A DNA stretch of 24,177 nucleotides from positions 1 to 24,177 of the forward strand of contig JAAMXY010000003.1 of NCBI GenBank assembly GCA_019677205.1, written 5' to 3'. Below are positions 8,964 through 18,796 of the stretch, piece after piece; the stretch's first letter is position 1, and each line of letters opens with the position of its first letter. A program made the translations under genes and the position numbers. This stretch comes from Pinguiococcus pyrenoidosus (lineage: Eukaryota > Sar > Pinguiophyceae > Pinguiochrysidales > Pinguiochrysidaceae). A model generated the notes under the pieces. The model was not told where the DNA came from, searched no databases, and saw only the letters and a list, made by a program, of their open reading frames with translations.

Positions 8964-9708
8964 CTACGCCGCATACTCCTTCATCCACTCGAGGGCCACC
9001 AGCTTCGCGCGAGCATTGATTCGGATTTTCATTTCCTTGATCTCTTTGTCAATCTCCTCCATGAACTGCACCACAAAGTCTACGAGCTTCTGCTTCCACA
9101 TGGTCTCCAGGTGCACATTGGTGATGAGAAACGATATTGAGTAGCCCTCCACGGGTTTCCTGCATGGGGCAAGCTTCGTGATCAGCACTATTGCGCCAGG
9201 CTTCGCGCTTCTGCATCAGTATCTCATCACCTGCGCATGATGACGAAGTGCTCCGCCCGCTGCATCAGGAAGGAGCTGAACTTGTTGCAGAGAATCGTCT
9301 CGATTTCATCCGCCTAGAGCAGAAGGCATTGAGAAACGCTTGGACGGAAACCCGGCGCTTTCCGACGCGTCCCCACCTGCTTGATCAGAATGCTCACGCG
9401 CACGGAGTTCACGCTGGGCTCGATGAGGAACTTCTCGTTGCTGCTCCGGCAAATCGTCAAGGGGTTCATCAGAAGCTCCTTGTTGTGTCGGACCTTTCGT
9501 GTTCCACAGAATTTGATTAGCGCTGCGCGTCCGTTGCGCAGCGTTCCGCCTCGATGAGACAGCCACGCTCCGTCTAGCGCCGCATCCGCACCTCCACTTC
9601 GGGCTTGTTGTGGCGCTCCACCATCTGCGACGGGAAGTTCCGCAGGCATAGGCCGGCGTCCAGCGTTGTGCGGACACAGTTAAGATAGGGCGCCAAGGAG
9701 TTGGCCAT
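8964..9708 (-). CDS. ARPC4: Arp2/3 complex subunit 4 (p20)
   Basis: ARPC4 is a core scaffold subunit of the Arp2/3 complex, which nucleates branched actin filaments. Exons on the minus strand are 9708-9592, 9493-9377, 9313-9231 and 9159-8964, giving 170 residues (human 168) with all phases consistent. Identity to the family is high: [14 protein letters not shown] at the first junction, [36 protein letters not shown], then [16 protein letters not shown], and [20 protein letters not shown] near the C-terminus. Introns are 98, 63 and 71 nt. No in-frame ATG lies upstream of 9708. The subunit is missing from many algae and most alveolates, so its presence helps narrow the lineage. Confidence 0.96.
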
Positions 9709-9987
9709 CTTGCGACGTGTCTTTCTGGCTACGACGCTGCAGCTCCGCGAGCTTTCCACTTCTCCTTGGTGAAGTGAAGGTGCGCCGCTCTGAGGCGCGA
9801 GCGAGACACCGATCCTTGTAGAAGAACGCGCGCGCCCAGCCCAAAAAACAGTTCAGGTGTTCACCGCTATCCTTCGTTGTGTCCTATGGCGGAACAAGGG
9901 CAGCTCCAAAGAAGAGAAATTCCTCTTCCGCTTCGACGTTTGTGCTGTGGAATAAGGATACTAGGAACTAGGAAACTCACAAAGGAT

Positions 9988-9998
9988 TTGGCCAATGA
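9988..9998 (-). promoter_or_regulatory. CCAAT box upstream of ARPC4
   Basis: TTGGCCAATGA contains CCAATGA (9992-9998), preceded by GG, a full fit to the NF-Y consensus RRCCAATSR. It lies about 285 bases upstream of the ARPC4 ATG. The core 9-mer TTGGCCAAT is the exact reverse complement of ATTGGCCAA at 3703-3711 in another promoter gap. NF-Y sites act in both orientations, so the strand given is nominal. Confidence 0.5.
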
Positions 9999-10353
9999 GA
10001 GGCGCTGCAAGTTGTCAGCCAAATTCCGTAGCCGTAGGTCAACGAACACTAAACCCCAGGCCTCTCATGTCGTCAAATTATCGATAGGGAGATTCATTGA
10101 CTTTCTACGATCCCGTTCGTTTACCACAACAGGTCTTCAATATTGACAACGTTTTGCGTTTTTGCGTTCGTCTCAGGCCCCATCACTTGCGTGGAGCGTT
10201 TGGGCAGCGTGAGGTGGGAGCCGCACGACGTAGGCGAGTACCTGCTACAAAGGGGATGGGAGGTGCTCCTCCAACGCGACGGGTATTGGGCATACTACAC
10301 AAAACAACGAAGAGTGGCATCGAGTTGTCGAGACGTCCATCGTCCGATCTCCG

Positions 10354-10388
10354 GTCTGCGGTCTGCCGTCTGCTGTCTGCTGTCCGCG
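10354..10388 (+). repeat. 7-bp tandem repeat, five copies
   Basis: Five 7-base units, GTCTGCG, GTCTGCC, GTCTGCT, GTCTGCT and GTCCGCG, lie just downstream of the DUF1995 stop codon on the minus strand. The array is short and imperfect and probably sits in the 3' UTR. Confidence 0.85.
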
Positions 10389-10404
10389 TCACAGTTTCAG
10401 GCCT

Positions 10405-11723
10405 TCATGGCTTTCGAGTTCGTAGGATCTGAATGGCCTCAGCATAGGACGGTCTCTCCTCCAGCGTCGCAACCAGTGCGGGGGCCTGGCCAGCGCCCAC
10501 CTCCGCATAGACGCACCACGGCTCCGGATACTTGCGATGAAGCCACCCAGCGCTGTCGATGGGCTTGAGCACGTACACGCCTTCAAAGTCCCGGTAGAAG
10601 CGATCGACGCACTTGGCGAGGGCGGGGAAGAACATCGGAGCATAGTAGCCGCCCCGAAGCTTATCCAGAGCACCGTTCACGACGACCAAGGTGGCGTCCG
10701 GATGCTTGGCGCTCTCCACGTTATTCCAGTCCTCCACCGGCCCTCCGTCGCCAGGCTGCACGGCGATCTGGACTTCGGGAGGAAAGAAGGCCTCCCGATC
10801 CTCCTCTCTCGACAGATCATCCGCCTGGATGGAGCCCAGCGCGTCCTCGCCCACCAGGCCTTTGAAGCGATCGAAGAAGTTACGGAGCATCCAGGATGAG
10901 CTGCGCAAGCTCGCCACGTACCAACGTCGCGCATCGTCTTGGCGAAAGTCGTTCCCCACGCTCGCGCCACAGCCTTTGGCCCCGAGATCGCCTCGACAGC
11001 AGCTGCGAACAGTGGGAACGAAGCGGCAATCCGTTCAGTGATTCCGCGAGGGGCGCGTTTTCCATCCTAGCTCGCCAGTCTCTGCATGCCTTGCGCAGCA
11101 GGGATGCGGAGCACGATACCTTCCAGATAGGTCAGCGTGCATGCTTGATAGTTCTCCCCCGGCCACGCCTCCCTTGCCAGCTCCGTCTCCTTCAGGTCCG
11201 GGAACATGAGCCAAGCCTTCTTGCCCAGCCGCTGCCCAAGATCCACGCTGAACTGCATGCACCAGTCGCGATTCGCTGCGGGGGGGAAGTAAGAACATTT
11301 GCTGCTTCTGCGCTTCGCGCCTCCGCGCTTCCTCCCGCGCACCACTCCCCCAGCTCACCGTCCAGCACCTCCGTGTTGCTGAAGTCATCCAAGGCCGTCT
11401 TGGCCTTCGGGCCGCCCAGCAGCGGCGGAAACTCCACCTCCTGAAGCGTCACGCCCGCTTGTATCGCCTGCGTCACGGCGTCGCCAACGCTTCGTCGGAT
11501 CGCGCCTTGCGTGTCCGCCTACGCCGCCATTCCCACGTGAGATGCATCAGCCGTAGGGAAGCGCGGAGAGCACCGGGGGAGTCGGACGTACCGCCGCATC
11601 GCCGCGAAGATACAGGCCGACCCCGGGCGGCAGAGGGGTGACGACCGGAGCGCCGGAGCCCAGGGCGCTCCAGCAGAGCAGCAGCGCGGCTGCGCGGCAG
11701 AGGCTGAAGCTGCTAGATGGCAT
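10405..11723 (-). CDS. DUF1995 protein with a signal peptide, probably plastid
   Basis: Exons on the minus strand are 11723-11592, 11518-11359, 11275-11120, 11002-10922 and 10859-10405, giving 327 residues with phases 0, 1, 1, 1 matching. The C-terminal exon carries the DUF1995 core: PDATLVVVNGALDKLRGGYY, then FRDFEGVYVLKPIDSAGWL-like sequence ending in KYPEPWCVYAEV. Upstream exons supply the helical start (AVTQAIQAGVTLQEVEFPP) and DWCMQFSVDLGQRL. DUF1995 proteins occur in cyanobacteria and plastids; some relatives (LPA3-like) assist photosystem II assembly, but this protein's exact job is unknown. Residues 1-25 (SLCRAAALLLCWSALGSGA) look like a secretory signal, expected if the plastid is reached through the ER. 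Its ATG overlaps the GH35 ATG. Exon 4 is the least certain, though its phases fit. Confidence 0.88.
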
Positions 11724-11725
11724 GA
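11717..11725 (+). promoter_or_regulatory. Overlapping divergent start codons with a three-codon uORF
   Basis: CATG at 11721-11724 is read as ATG on the plus strand (11722-11724, GH35) and on the minus strand (11723-11721, DUF1995). On the plus strand ATGGCATGA at 11717-11725 is also a complete mini open frame (Met-Ala-stop) that overlaps the GH35 ATG. Core promoters and 5' UTRs must therefore lie inside the partner gene's first exon and intron, unless an upstream non-coding exon exists. Confidence 0.7.
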
Positions 11726-14323
11726 GAGGCCTGGGCTTGATATGGCTCGTTGCAGCCGCGGTGGCGGCGAGGAACGTCAGCTACGACCACCGGTGAGCAG
11801 GATACGCCGTTGTTGAAGTGGGCGATTCTCCGCTAAGAACTCCCTCCCCCCCCCTCCCAGGGCGCTGCTGCTGGACGGCGAGCGGACGCTGCTGCTCAGC
11901 GCCTCCGTGCACTATCCTCGCGCGCCGAGGAGCCTGTGGCCGTCGATCTTTGGGAGGCTGCAGGTGCGGCGAGAGGACAGACGGAAGCGTCGACAGGAGC
12001 GACGATCCTCACGGTATCCTTGGTCGTCCTGGCCGTCAGGCCGCTGGGATCAACGCCTTGAGCACCTACGTGTTCTGGGACCTCCACGAGCCGCGGGAGG
12101 GACGGTTTGATTGGGGAGAGGGCGATGGCGAGCGCGACTTGGTCGCCTTTCTTCGCCTTGCGCAGGACAAGGGCCTGCATGTCATCCTGCGCCTCGGACC
12201 GTACGTATGCGCAGAGTGGAGCCGCGGCGGCCTGCCGCCCTGGCTGTACTCGTTTGCCCGCGACCCGATCAACATGAGGTTCCGGGCTGCGGACGCGAGA
12301 TTCGAGGAGAAGATGCGGCGATTCCTATGGGCTGCAGTGCTCATGCTTCGCGAGCAGAAGCTCTTCTACGACCAAGGTTTGCAGATGCCCTTTTCCCGTG
12401 CGTGTCTCGGGAGGCGAGAGAAAGACGGCACTCATCCGTGGGAATGCTTCTGGAATGAAAAGGGGGCCCCATTGTGCTGGCGCAGATCGAGAACGAGTAT
12501 GGTGCCGTGCAGGACCCTCGCGATGGCGCGGCGTATGTGCAGTGGGTCGCCGCGCTGGCTATGGAACTCCAGAGCGAGCTGGCGCCGATCCCCTGGATCA
12601 TGTGCGTCCAAGGGGAAGGAAGCGGCACGGCTCCTCCCGCCAACATCATCAATACGTGCAATGGCTTCTACTGCGACCGCTGGATCGCGAAGCACAAGGC
12701 CACGTTTCCTGACCAGCCGCATTTCTTCACCGAAAACTGGCCGGGCTGGTTCCAGAAATGGGGAGAGGCACGCCCGCACCGGCCTAGTACGGACGTGGCC
12801 TTTAGCGTGGCACGGTGGGTGCTGAAGGGCGGATCCCTCATGAACTACTACATGGGATACGGTGGAACGAACTTCGGTCGCGTCGTGGGTGGGCCGGACA
12901 TCATCACCAGTTACGACTACGACGTCATGCTGGACGAGTACGGGCTGCCCCAGGAGCCAAAGTACACGCACCTGGGCAACCTGCACCATGCCCTGAGACT
13001 CGCGGCGAGCGCTCTCTTGAGGAACGAGATTCCAAAGACGGTCTACTTGAAAAGCGAAAAGGGCGGCGGCAAGCTGGCGTGCCTCGGGGTCTCGTGCGAG
13101 CTGCACGTCTACGGGCATCCGGAGGACGTGGACTGTGCTGCCTTTGTCTCGAACCTGGGGAGCTCGAGCGACCACAAGGCACTTGTGCGGTTTCGCGGAA
13201 ACCTCATGGAACTGCCGCCCTGGAGCGTGACGGTGGTGCCGGACTGCTCGTTCCCAGAGCTGAGCTTCAACACCAAGTTGGACGTGCCTTTCGAGTCTTG
13301 GAGGCAGCGAAACATGACTGAGGTAAAGGGCGTAACGCGGACGCCTTGGCGAGCCCAGTCTGAAGCCATTGGCAGCGTTGGCCCAGGCGTCGTAGTGCTC
13401 GATCAGCCTGCGGAGCAGATCAGCTTCACGGCAGACGCGTCTGACTTCCTCTGGTATCAGTTCGACGCCGTCGAGACGCAATGGCACGTCGGTGACCTGA
13501 AGTTTAGCCTCTACAATGGCGGCGGGGCACACGGCTTGCTGTTTGTCAATGGAGAACAAGTTCGCGCACACAAGGGCGAAGCAAAGCCCCACGAAGCAGC
13601 GCTCGCGCATCTCTCCGCAAAGGTTCAGCTGAATCCAGGCGTGAACCTCATTAGCATCCTCTCGGTGGAAGCTGGCTTGCTGCACTTCGGCCCACATCTC
13701 GAGGACACGCGGGCTGGGCTTGGGGGTCCAATCATCTTGGACGGGCGGCAGGTGCCTGGTCCCTTCAAGCATCTCAGCGGATTGGAAGGCCTCCGCCAGG
13801 ACTTGCCGATGCATCCAGAGCAAGGCAGATGGAATGGCGATCAGTACCTAAGGCGACCCTTGACCTGGTACTGGTCGATTGTCCGCATTCCCGCAAGCAG
13901 TTCGCGGCTGCCGGCCGCTCCGTTGGCAGTGCAGCTGGAGGGCTTCGGAAGCGGCCAGCTCTTCTTCAACGGGAAATGCTTGGGGCGATTCAATCTGACG
14001 GCCGCAGCGGGGTCCGGAGACTGTCTTCCGTGCAACGAGTTGACCTTCAACGGCCCGTACGATCCGGCGCGATGCCGAACCGGCTGTGGAATGCCCAGCC
14101 AAGAGTTCTACCACCTTCCAAAGGTAAGCTTCTGTGCGTGCGTATGTGCTTGTATGTGTTTGTGTGCTCGGTGGTCACATGATTTCCTTCTTCCCTTCAG
14201 GACTTCATCAGCAAGGAGGTTGACGGCGGCATGACCGTCAACGATGTTGCGGTGTTGGAGGTGGAGCTCCCAGAGACCTTGGATCGGCAAATACCAACTA
14301 TTCGAATCGCGCGGAGGACATGA
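11722..14323 (+). CDS. Plant-type GH35 beta-galactosidase, secreted
   Basis: Exons are 11722-11792, 11861-11963, 12040-12376, 12463-14123 and 14201-14323, giving 764 residues with matching phases. The enzyme removes terminal beta-galactose from glycans by a retaining mechanism. The start gives a signal peptide (MRGLGLIWLVAAAVA) followed directly by the family start NVSYDHR-ALLLDGER and SASVHYPR. Landmarks are TYVFWDLHEP, LRLGPYVCAEWSRGGLPPWL, the acid/base site AQIENEYG (Glu182, preceded by Asn), CNGFYCDRW, and the nucleophile in FFTENWPGW (Glu261), then MNYYMGYGGTNFGR. Galactose-binding-like domains follow (DASDFLWYQFD; GSGQLFFNGKCLGRFNL). There is no C-terminal SUEL lectin domain. Likely roles are turnover of the alga's own wall or mucilage, or feeding on galactans. 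It is divergent from the DUF1995 gene. Confidence 0.95.
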
Positions 14324-14612
14324 GGAGCCGCTCGTCTGCAAGAGCCGCTTCCCCGCTTCGTGGATGCCGCAGAAGACGAGCGTCGTCGTCCTACGATCGC
14401 ACACGACACCAGTCTCGATCACTAAGAGCTCATTTCTCGACCAGCTTGCGGATCAAGCAGGGCACGTCAAAACTATGACACAGCACACACCGCGACTTGA
14501 GCTCGTGAAGCCGGGAAACTATCTGTCTAGCTAATCCAGCGGTGCAATCGATAGCAAAATTTCAGATCAGGAACGAATGGCAACGCGCTGGGAGGTGTCG
14601 GGCTACGCCGTA

Positions 14613-16356
14613 CTATACTTTATCGTTCAGCTCATCGTCTCTATTGTCCTCTGTAGATGTCAACGCGCTACTTTCCTCTGCATCTGCCGGGCTGGTGGAT
14701 CGTGCGTCATCCCCGTTCACCCCAGCCGCCTCCTTCAGCGGCTTGCTTTCGGGCCCCGGATCCTTCTCGTTGGGACTTTCGTCGCCCATGTCACTCTGCG
14801 TTTTCTTCCGGAAGCTTCTTGCGCTGTTGCTTGTGGAGGACGAAAAGGACCTCCCCGAAACCGTTGCCTAAGGCGTGGCGAAAGGGGTCGCGAAGCACGG
14901 TCAGTCGTCTCGAACGGCCCGCGCTTCGCATCGTCGTGCCACGAGCGAGCTCCTGACGTACCCCATGCCGGAGGGATCCGTTTGACCTTCCACCTTCCTT
15001 GTGCTCCCGAAGCCCGCCACGCCTCCGTATGCTGGCCAGCTGCTGCGAGTGCTGCCGCTGATCCCTCTGCGCCGAGATGGCAGACCGGAAAACGGCGGCA
15101 AACGCAAAGCCGAAGCCGAAGCCGAAGCCGAAGACACGTTAGACGCTTTCGGGGCAGCCACCATCTGGATGGCCATGCCGACGACATACCTCCCGTTCCC
15201 GGCGCTGCTCGGATATAATATACTCGTACGTTGAAAGCCCGAGATAGATAAGATAGAGGTGGAAAGTCCAGAGCTGAAGCATCAGCAGGCCGACGGTCAA
15301 GAGCAGGACCGAGTACACTATAACAATGGCGAGGAACGCGTCGACCGGAAAGCCGGAGTCGAAGCCGTCCTCGATGCGATCTTCAAGATCCTCCCGGTCG
15401 GTGATGTATATTGCTATGACGTATCCATTCAAAGCTAGATGGACTAGCACGAAGGCCACGACGGCGGTAACCTGGCCGGGATGCGTCGAGAAAAAGATGA
15501 GGCTCCTCGCACACTTGGACATGAGACCACGGACGCAACCCCAGACGCACCGTCGAGAAGAACCACCGATAGTTGCGGGTGCCGATGCAGGTGTTGAGCC
15601 ACTTGCAATGATGGTCGAAGCCAAGAACGCCTGGAGACGGTAACGCGAGCAAGATGAGCAGGGCTGGCGCCGCGCTTCCGATCCCGCTTCCGCTGGGCTG
15701 CCGTACATTTGTTGCAGAAGCGACAGTGCCTGCTGTCCTTGTGCACATTGATTTGATCCAGGGCGCAGAAGGTTGTGTTCACGCCGCCAGGAGGCCGCTC
15801 GCCGGTTGATAGGAATCTCTGGCAGCGATACACGCCGAGATGTCAGTGGAGAAGCACCTCCATCCGTCTAAGAAGCATGTGCACCTCTAGCCCCGGGTCC
15901 ACCGGATTGATCGCGCAGGTCTTGTACCCGCAGAACACCGCGATGCACAAAAGCACCGAATACACCGCCGTCGACACGGCCGCCTCCTGCGGAAACGACA
16001 ACACTGCGGTGAGGCTGTGGCCCTCCCCCGGCGGAATCGGCCGCCCAAAACGCACCACGACGCTCAAGGTGGGCAGCAGGATGACGAAGAAGCCGGACAT
16101 GAGCACGGGCAGGAGGAGCCAGGTGCTGATCTGCGGGTTCGAGAGCGCTCCCCAAGGTTAGTTATGGGACCGCCACAAACTTCATCAGAAGATCGTAAGC
16201 CTGAGATCCGCGGCCACGAAGTCGACACCACTCCTTTTCCCAATCCTTCTCAGACACGGCTGGAGAGACCGCAGACGCCTGAGATGACGCGCATCGCACC
16301 TGCAGGACGCTATACGGCGGCTGAAGACCGTTTGCCCTCATCGGCCCCCGAGGCAT
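14613..16356 (-). CDS. DHHC-type protein S-acyltransferase
   Basis: Integral membrane enzyme that transfers palmitate to cysteine. Exons on the minus strand are 16356-16300, 16130-15885, 15818-15707, 15630-15551, 15471-15190, 15066-14962 and 14867-14613, giving 378 residues with consistent phases. The start has the usual RANGLQPPYSVLQ lead into TM1 (WLLLPVLMSGFFVILL). TM2 is VYSVLLCIAVFCGY, TM3 VVAFVLVHLALNGYVIAIYI and TM4 about AIVIVYSVLLLTVGLLML, followed by the LSTYEY version of the TTxE motif. The cysteine-rich domain reads FCALDQINVHKDSRHCRFC, then NKCVLGFDHHCKWLNTCIG, with DHHC at 144-147. The first CxxC pair is CALD, so one zinc ligand is missing. The last two exons encode a low-complexity Ser/Asp/Glu-rich tail; their boundaries rest on phase and branch-like CTGAC/CTAAC sequences. 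Confidence 0.92.
15109..15132 (+). repeat. 6-bp microsatellite in DHHC intron 5
   Basis: Four perfect copies of GCCGAA lie in the 123-nt intron 15067-15189. On the coding strand they read as a CTTCGG run that forms part of the pyrimidine-rich 3' half of the intron, after a TCTAAC branch-like sequence. Confidence 0.85.
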
Positions 16357-16959
16357 CGTGACTCCGCCGCGGCACTTTTCGGCTCAAAGCGAGGGACTCG
16401 GCCACCGCCGATCCAGACAGCACCGCGGAGAGCTCCAGATCCGCTTTGAAAGCGCTGTGGCGCCCTTCGCGCGCGCGGAGAGCACTCTCGACTTGTGTAG
16501 AAGACCTGATTGGCTATCTTGGCGTTTCGTATGCACGATTTGGCGCATTCGCAAATTCAAAATGCTTCATCGCTTTGGTTCGGAAAGCGTTGACGAATGA
16601 CGATGTTCTTGGAACTCCACCGGCCAATGAACCCATTTCAAACTCCGACTCTTCCAAGCATTCGCGTCCGTGCTGACGCATACTTTCAACGTGATCTGCC
16701 TAATGCATGTGAAAATTGCATCCTGGAAATTGTGAAATCCAACCCGAACTCAGAAACCGAAGATTTCAAACAAAACGGCTGAACCCACAGCGCCGCCGTC
16801 AGCACTTGAAGAGTCCTCTTACTTTTGTGGCGTTCGTGTGTCTTAGTTCGTCCCTCTCATCAGCATGCGTCTTGCCCACGCCCGTGAATCCATAGTAAGT
16901 AGTGTTTCGGAGTGAGCGTTGCGGGAAGTAAGCGGCCCACTCCCGGTGCGACGCGCAGC
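16357..16959. promoter_or_regulatory. Divergent promoter between the DHHC gene and CFAP100
   Basis: The gap holds two CCAAT boxes in opposite orientation: TGATTGG at 16507-16513 (reverse of CCAATCA, flanked to give AGCCAATCAG) and CCAATGA at 16624-16630 (GGCCAATGA). Both fit the NF-Y consensus. TGACGA and TGACG occur near 16590-16603. Around 16540-16770 the sequence is more AT-rich than the genes. Open frames here are short and unlike any family. Confidence 0.55.
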
Positions 16960-18796
16960 ATGGCCAACGCCACTCGGCCTTTCGCGCTGCCAAGCGATGA
17001 GGAAGTGTTCCGGATGCGCGACGAGGAGCGCAAGCGCAAGGAAGAGGAGCGCAAGCGCATGCAGGGCCTCCGGGTGTGGGAGAAGTCCACCGCTACGGGC
17101 CGCAACTCCGCCATACGCACCGCCAAAGAGCTGCTGGCAGGGACAGGTGCGGCCTCCCAAGCGATAATTGCCGCACTCTCGACTTTGGCGACCTGAAGAA
17201 GCGTTCCTTGCCTTTGATTTGCTTCAGGAGCGCAAGAGGCGCTCAGGCACCGAGCGGCCGACGCGAACGCAGGGGCGGAGGGCGCGGGCAACCTGAAGCC
17301 GGAACGGCGCCAGGAGAAGGAGAACATGGCGGAGTTCATCGCGCGCAAACGAGAGATGTTCCTGGTGCAGATGGCCTTGGACACGAAGCGCGAAGAGATC
17401 CGCAAGCTAGAGGGCAAGGCCCAGCTGAAGGAGGAGGCGCTCAAGAAGAGTGAGCAGGTTCGTCCTTTCTCGGGTCTTCTTGCGTCAGCGCAGCGATGAT
17501 GTGTGTAGGCAGAGCTACGTCTACAAGGGGAAAGGAAGAGCGCGATTGGTGTACCGAGCGGCGCTAACTGGAGGCTTTGACCAGATGCTGGAGGAGGATG
17601 CGATCCGCTTTGATACGTTTCTCAAGGAGAACGACAAGAAGGCGCACCGTGCGATGAAGCAGGCGGAGAAGGAGACCAAGCTCAAGCTCGAGAAGGCGGC
17701 GGAGATCAAAAGGCTGAACCAGCAGATCCAAGTGGTGCAGTCGGACATTGCAAAGTACAACGAGCAGCTGGCAGACTGCGTCAAATGCAAGGAGTTCTTG
17801 GACCAGCTCACGCCCTCGGACTTCGTGGAGGCGAGCAAGAAGGACAAGGCCGACCGGCAAATGGAGCGCCGCCAGAAGCGCTACGATCAGCGCGTGGCCG
17901 AGTGGGAGGAGGAGAAGCGGCGGATCCTCCAGGAGCATCAGCAGCAGGAGGTGGAGCTCTCGCGGCAGCTTCAAGAGCGGGAAAGCGAGGAGCGCTGGCG
18001 CGGTCGGCGACGGGACCCAAGCGACCAGAAGGAGGGGCACAAGCTGCCGCGGCCGGACTTGCCGGAGAAGCCGGAGATCGACCAGGAGGAGCTGACGGAC
18101 TCGGGGGACGACCTTCCCATGTACTTCAACGAGCCGCAGCAGCTCCTGGACATTTTCACATCCCTGGAGGAGCAGAATCTGTTTCTCATTCAGAACGCGC
18201 AGGAGACCGAGCAGCAGCTGGAGGAGCTGCGCAAGGAGTTCACAGACACGCGATCGAGAATGACGGCGAAGCGGGAGAGTCTGCGGAGCAATGTCGAGCA
18301 CATCCAGAAGCAGATTAACGAGGAAGAGGCGAAGGGCTTCGCCTTGCAGACCCGGATCGCCAACTCGTCCGGGGATAGGGAGCATCAACAAGAACAGCTG
18401 CTTCGCGAGTTGCACGACAAGGTCAAGGCAACGTACGAGCAGTGCGGCTTCGATGCGGGGACCAATCCACCCACTCTGTTCATGCTGCGAGACTTGGAGG
18501 CTCGGCTCGAGGACCTCCTGACCACGCTTGCGAACCTACCGCCCGACTATGTCCTTCGGCAAGAGAAGGAAAAGGAGAAGCGCCGGCGGGAGCGAAAGCG
18601 TGCGGAGCAACAGGCCCTGCACGATAAGATGCAGGAGGACAGGAATCGGCGGTCCATCCAAAGATCTCTGGAAGCGCCGAAGAAGCGCACCGGGAGGAAG
18701 GTCATGACGCGCTCCCAGCCGGTTCGTCGGCGGATTCAGGAGGACAAGGAAGAAATTGATCCCGAGGATCTCGATGAAGCGAAGTACCTCTCCTAG
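16960..18796 (+). CDS. CFAP100: Cilia- and flagella-associated protein 100 (CCDC37/MIA1 family)
   Basis: An axonemal coiled-coil protein. In Chlamydomonas the ortholog FAP100/MIA1 pairs with FAP73 in the MIA complex, which tunes inner dynein arm f/I1 and beating. Exons are 16960-17146, 17228-17457 and 17585-18796, giving 542 residues (human 611) with matching phases. The start PSDEEVFRMRDEERKRKEEERKRMQGLRVWEK fits the family's N-terminal helix when read as short blocks such as FRMRDEER and RVWEK. Then come IARKREMFLVQMALDTKREE and EQMLEEDAIRFDTFLKEND across junction 2, and near residue 318 the diagnostic MYFNEPQQLLDIF followed by SLEEQNLFLIQNAQETE. Most of the protein is predicted coiled coil. 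The intron 2 donor GTTCGT is weak but keeps phase. It is divergent from the DHHC gene. Confidence 0.95.

Larger units (their letters stand above)
9709..10404. other. Gap without an assigned gene, between ARPC4 and the DUF1995 gene
   Basis: This is the 5' side of ARPC4 and the 3' side of the DUF1995 gene. It contains CCAATGA at 9992-9998 within TTGGCCAATGA and a 7-bp tandem repeat at 10354-10388. Plus-strand open frames exist: one from the ATG at 9886 to about 10146, one around 9853-9954 (QVFTAILRC ... KEEKFLFRFDV), and a stop-free run from 10143 to 10568 (with GEYLLQRGWEVLLQRDG). None matches a family I know and I could not link them by splicing. Since every other neighbour alternates strand, an unrecognised plus-strand gene is possible here but not shown. 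Confidence 0.4.

Noticed and set aside
12432-13823. 463-codon minus-strand open frame
   Set aside because: It is fully antisense to the large GH35 exon, which has catalytic motifs and conserved domains. GC-rich coding DNA often leaves such open shadows.
14577-15218. 213-codon plus-strand open frame
   Set aside because: Antisense to the last exons of the DHHC gene, which keep phase and end in a plausible acidic tail; no family match.
17564-18415. 283-codon Leu-rich minus-strand frame
   Set aside because: Antisense to the CFAP100 coiled coil. Glu/Lys/Gln codons read backwards give Leu-rich sequence.
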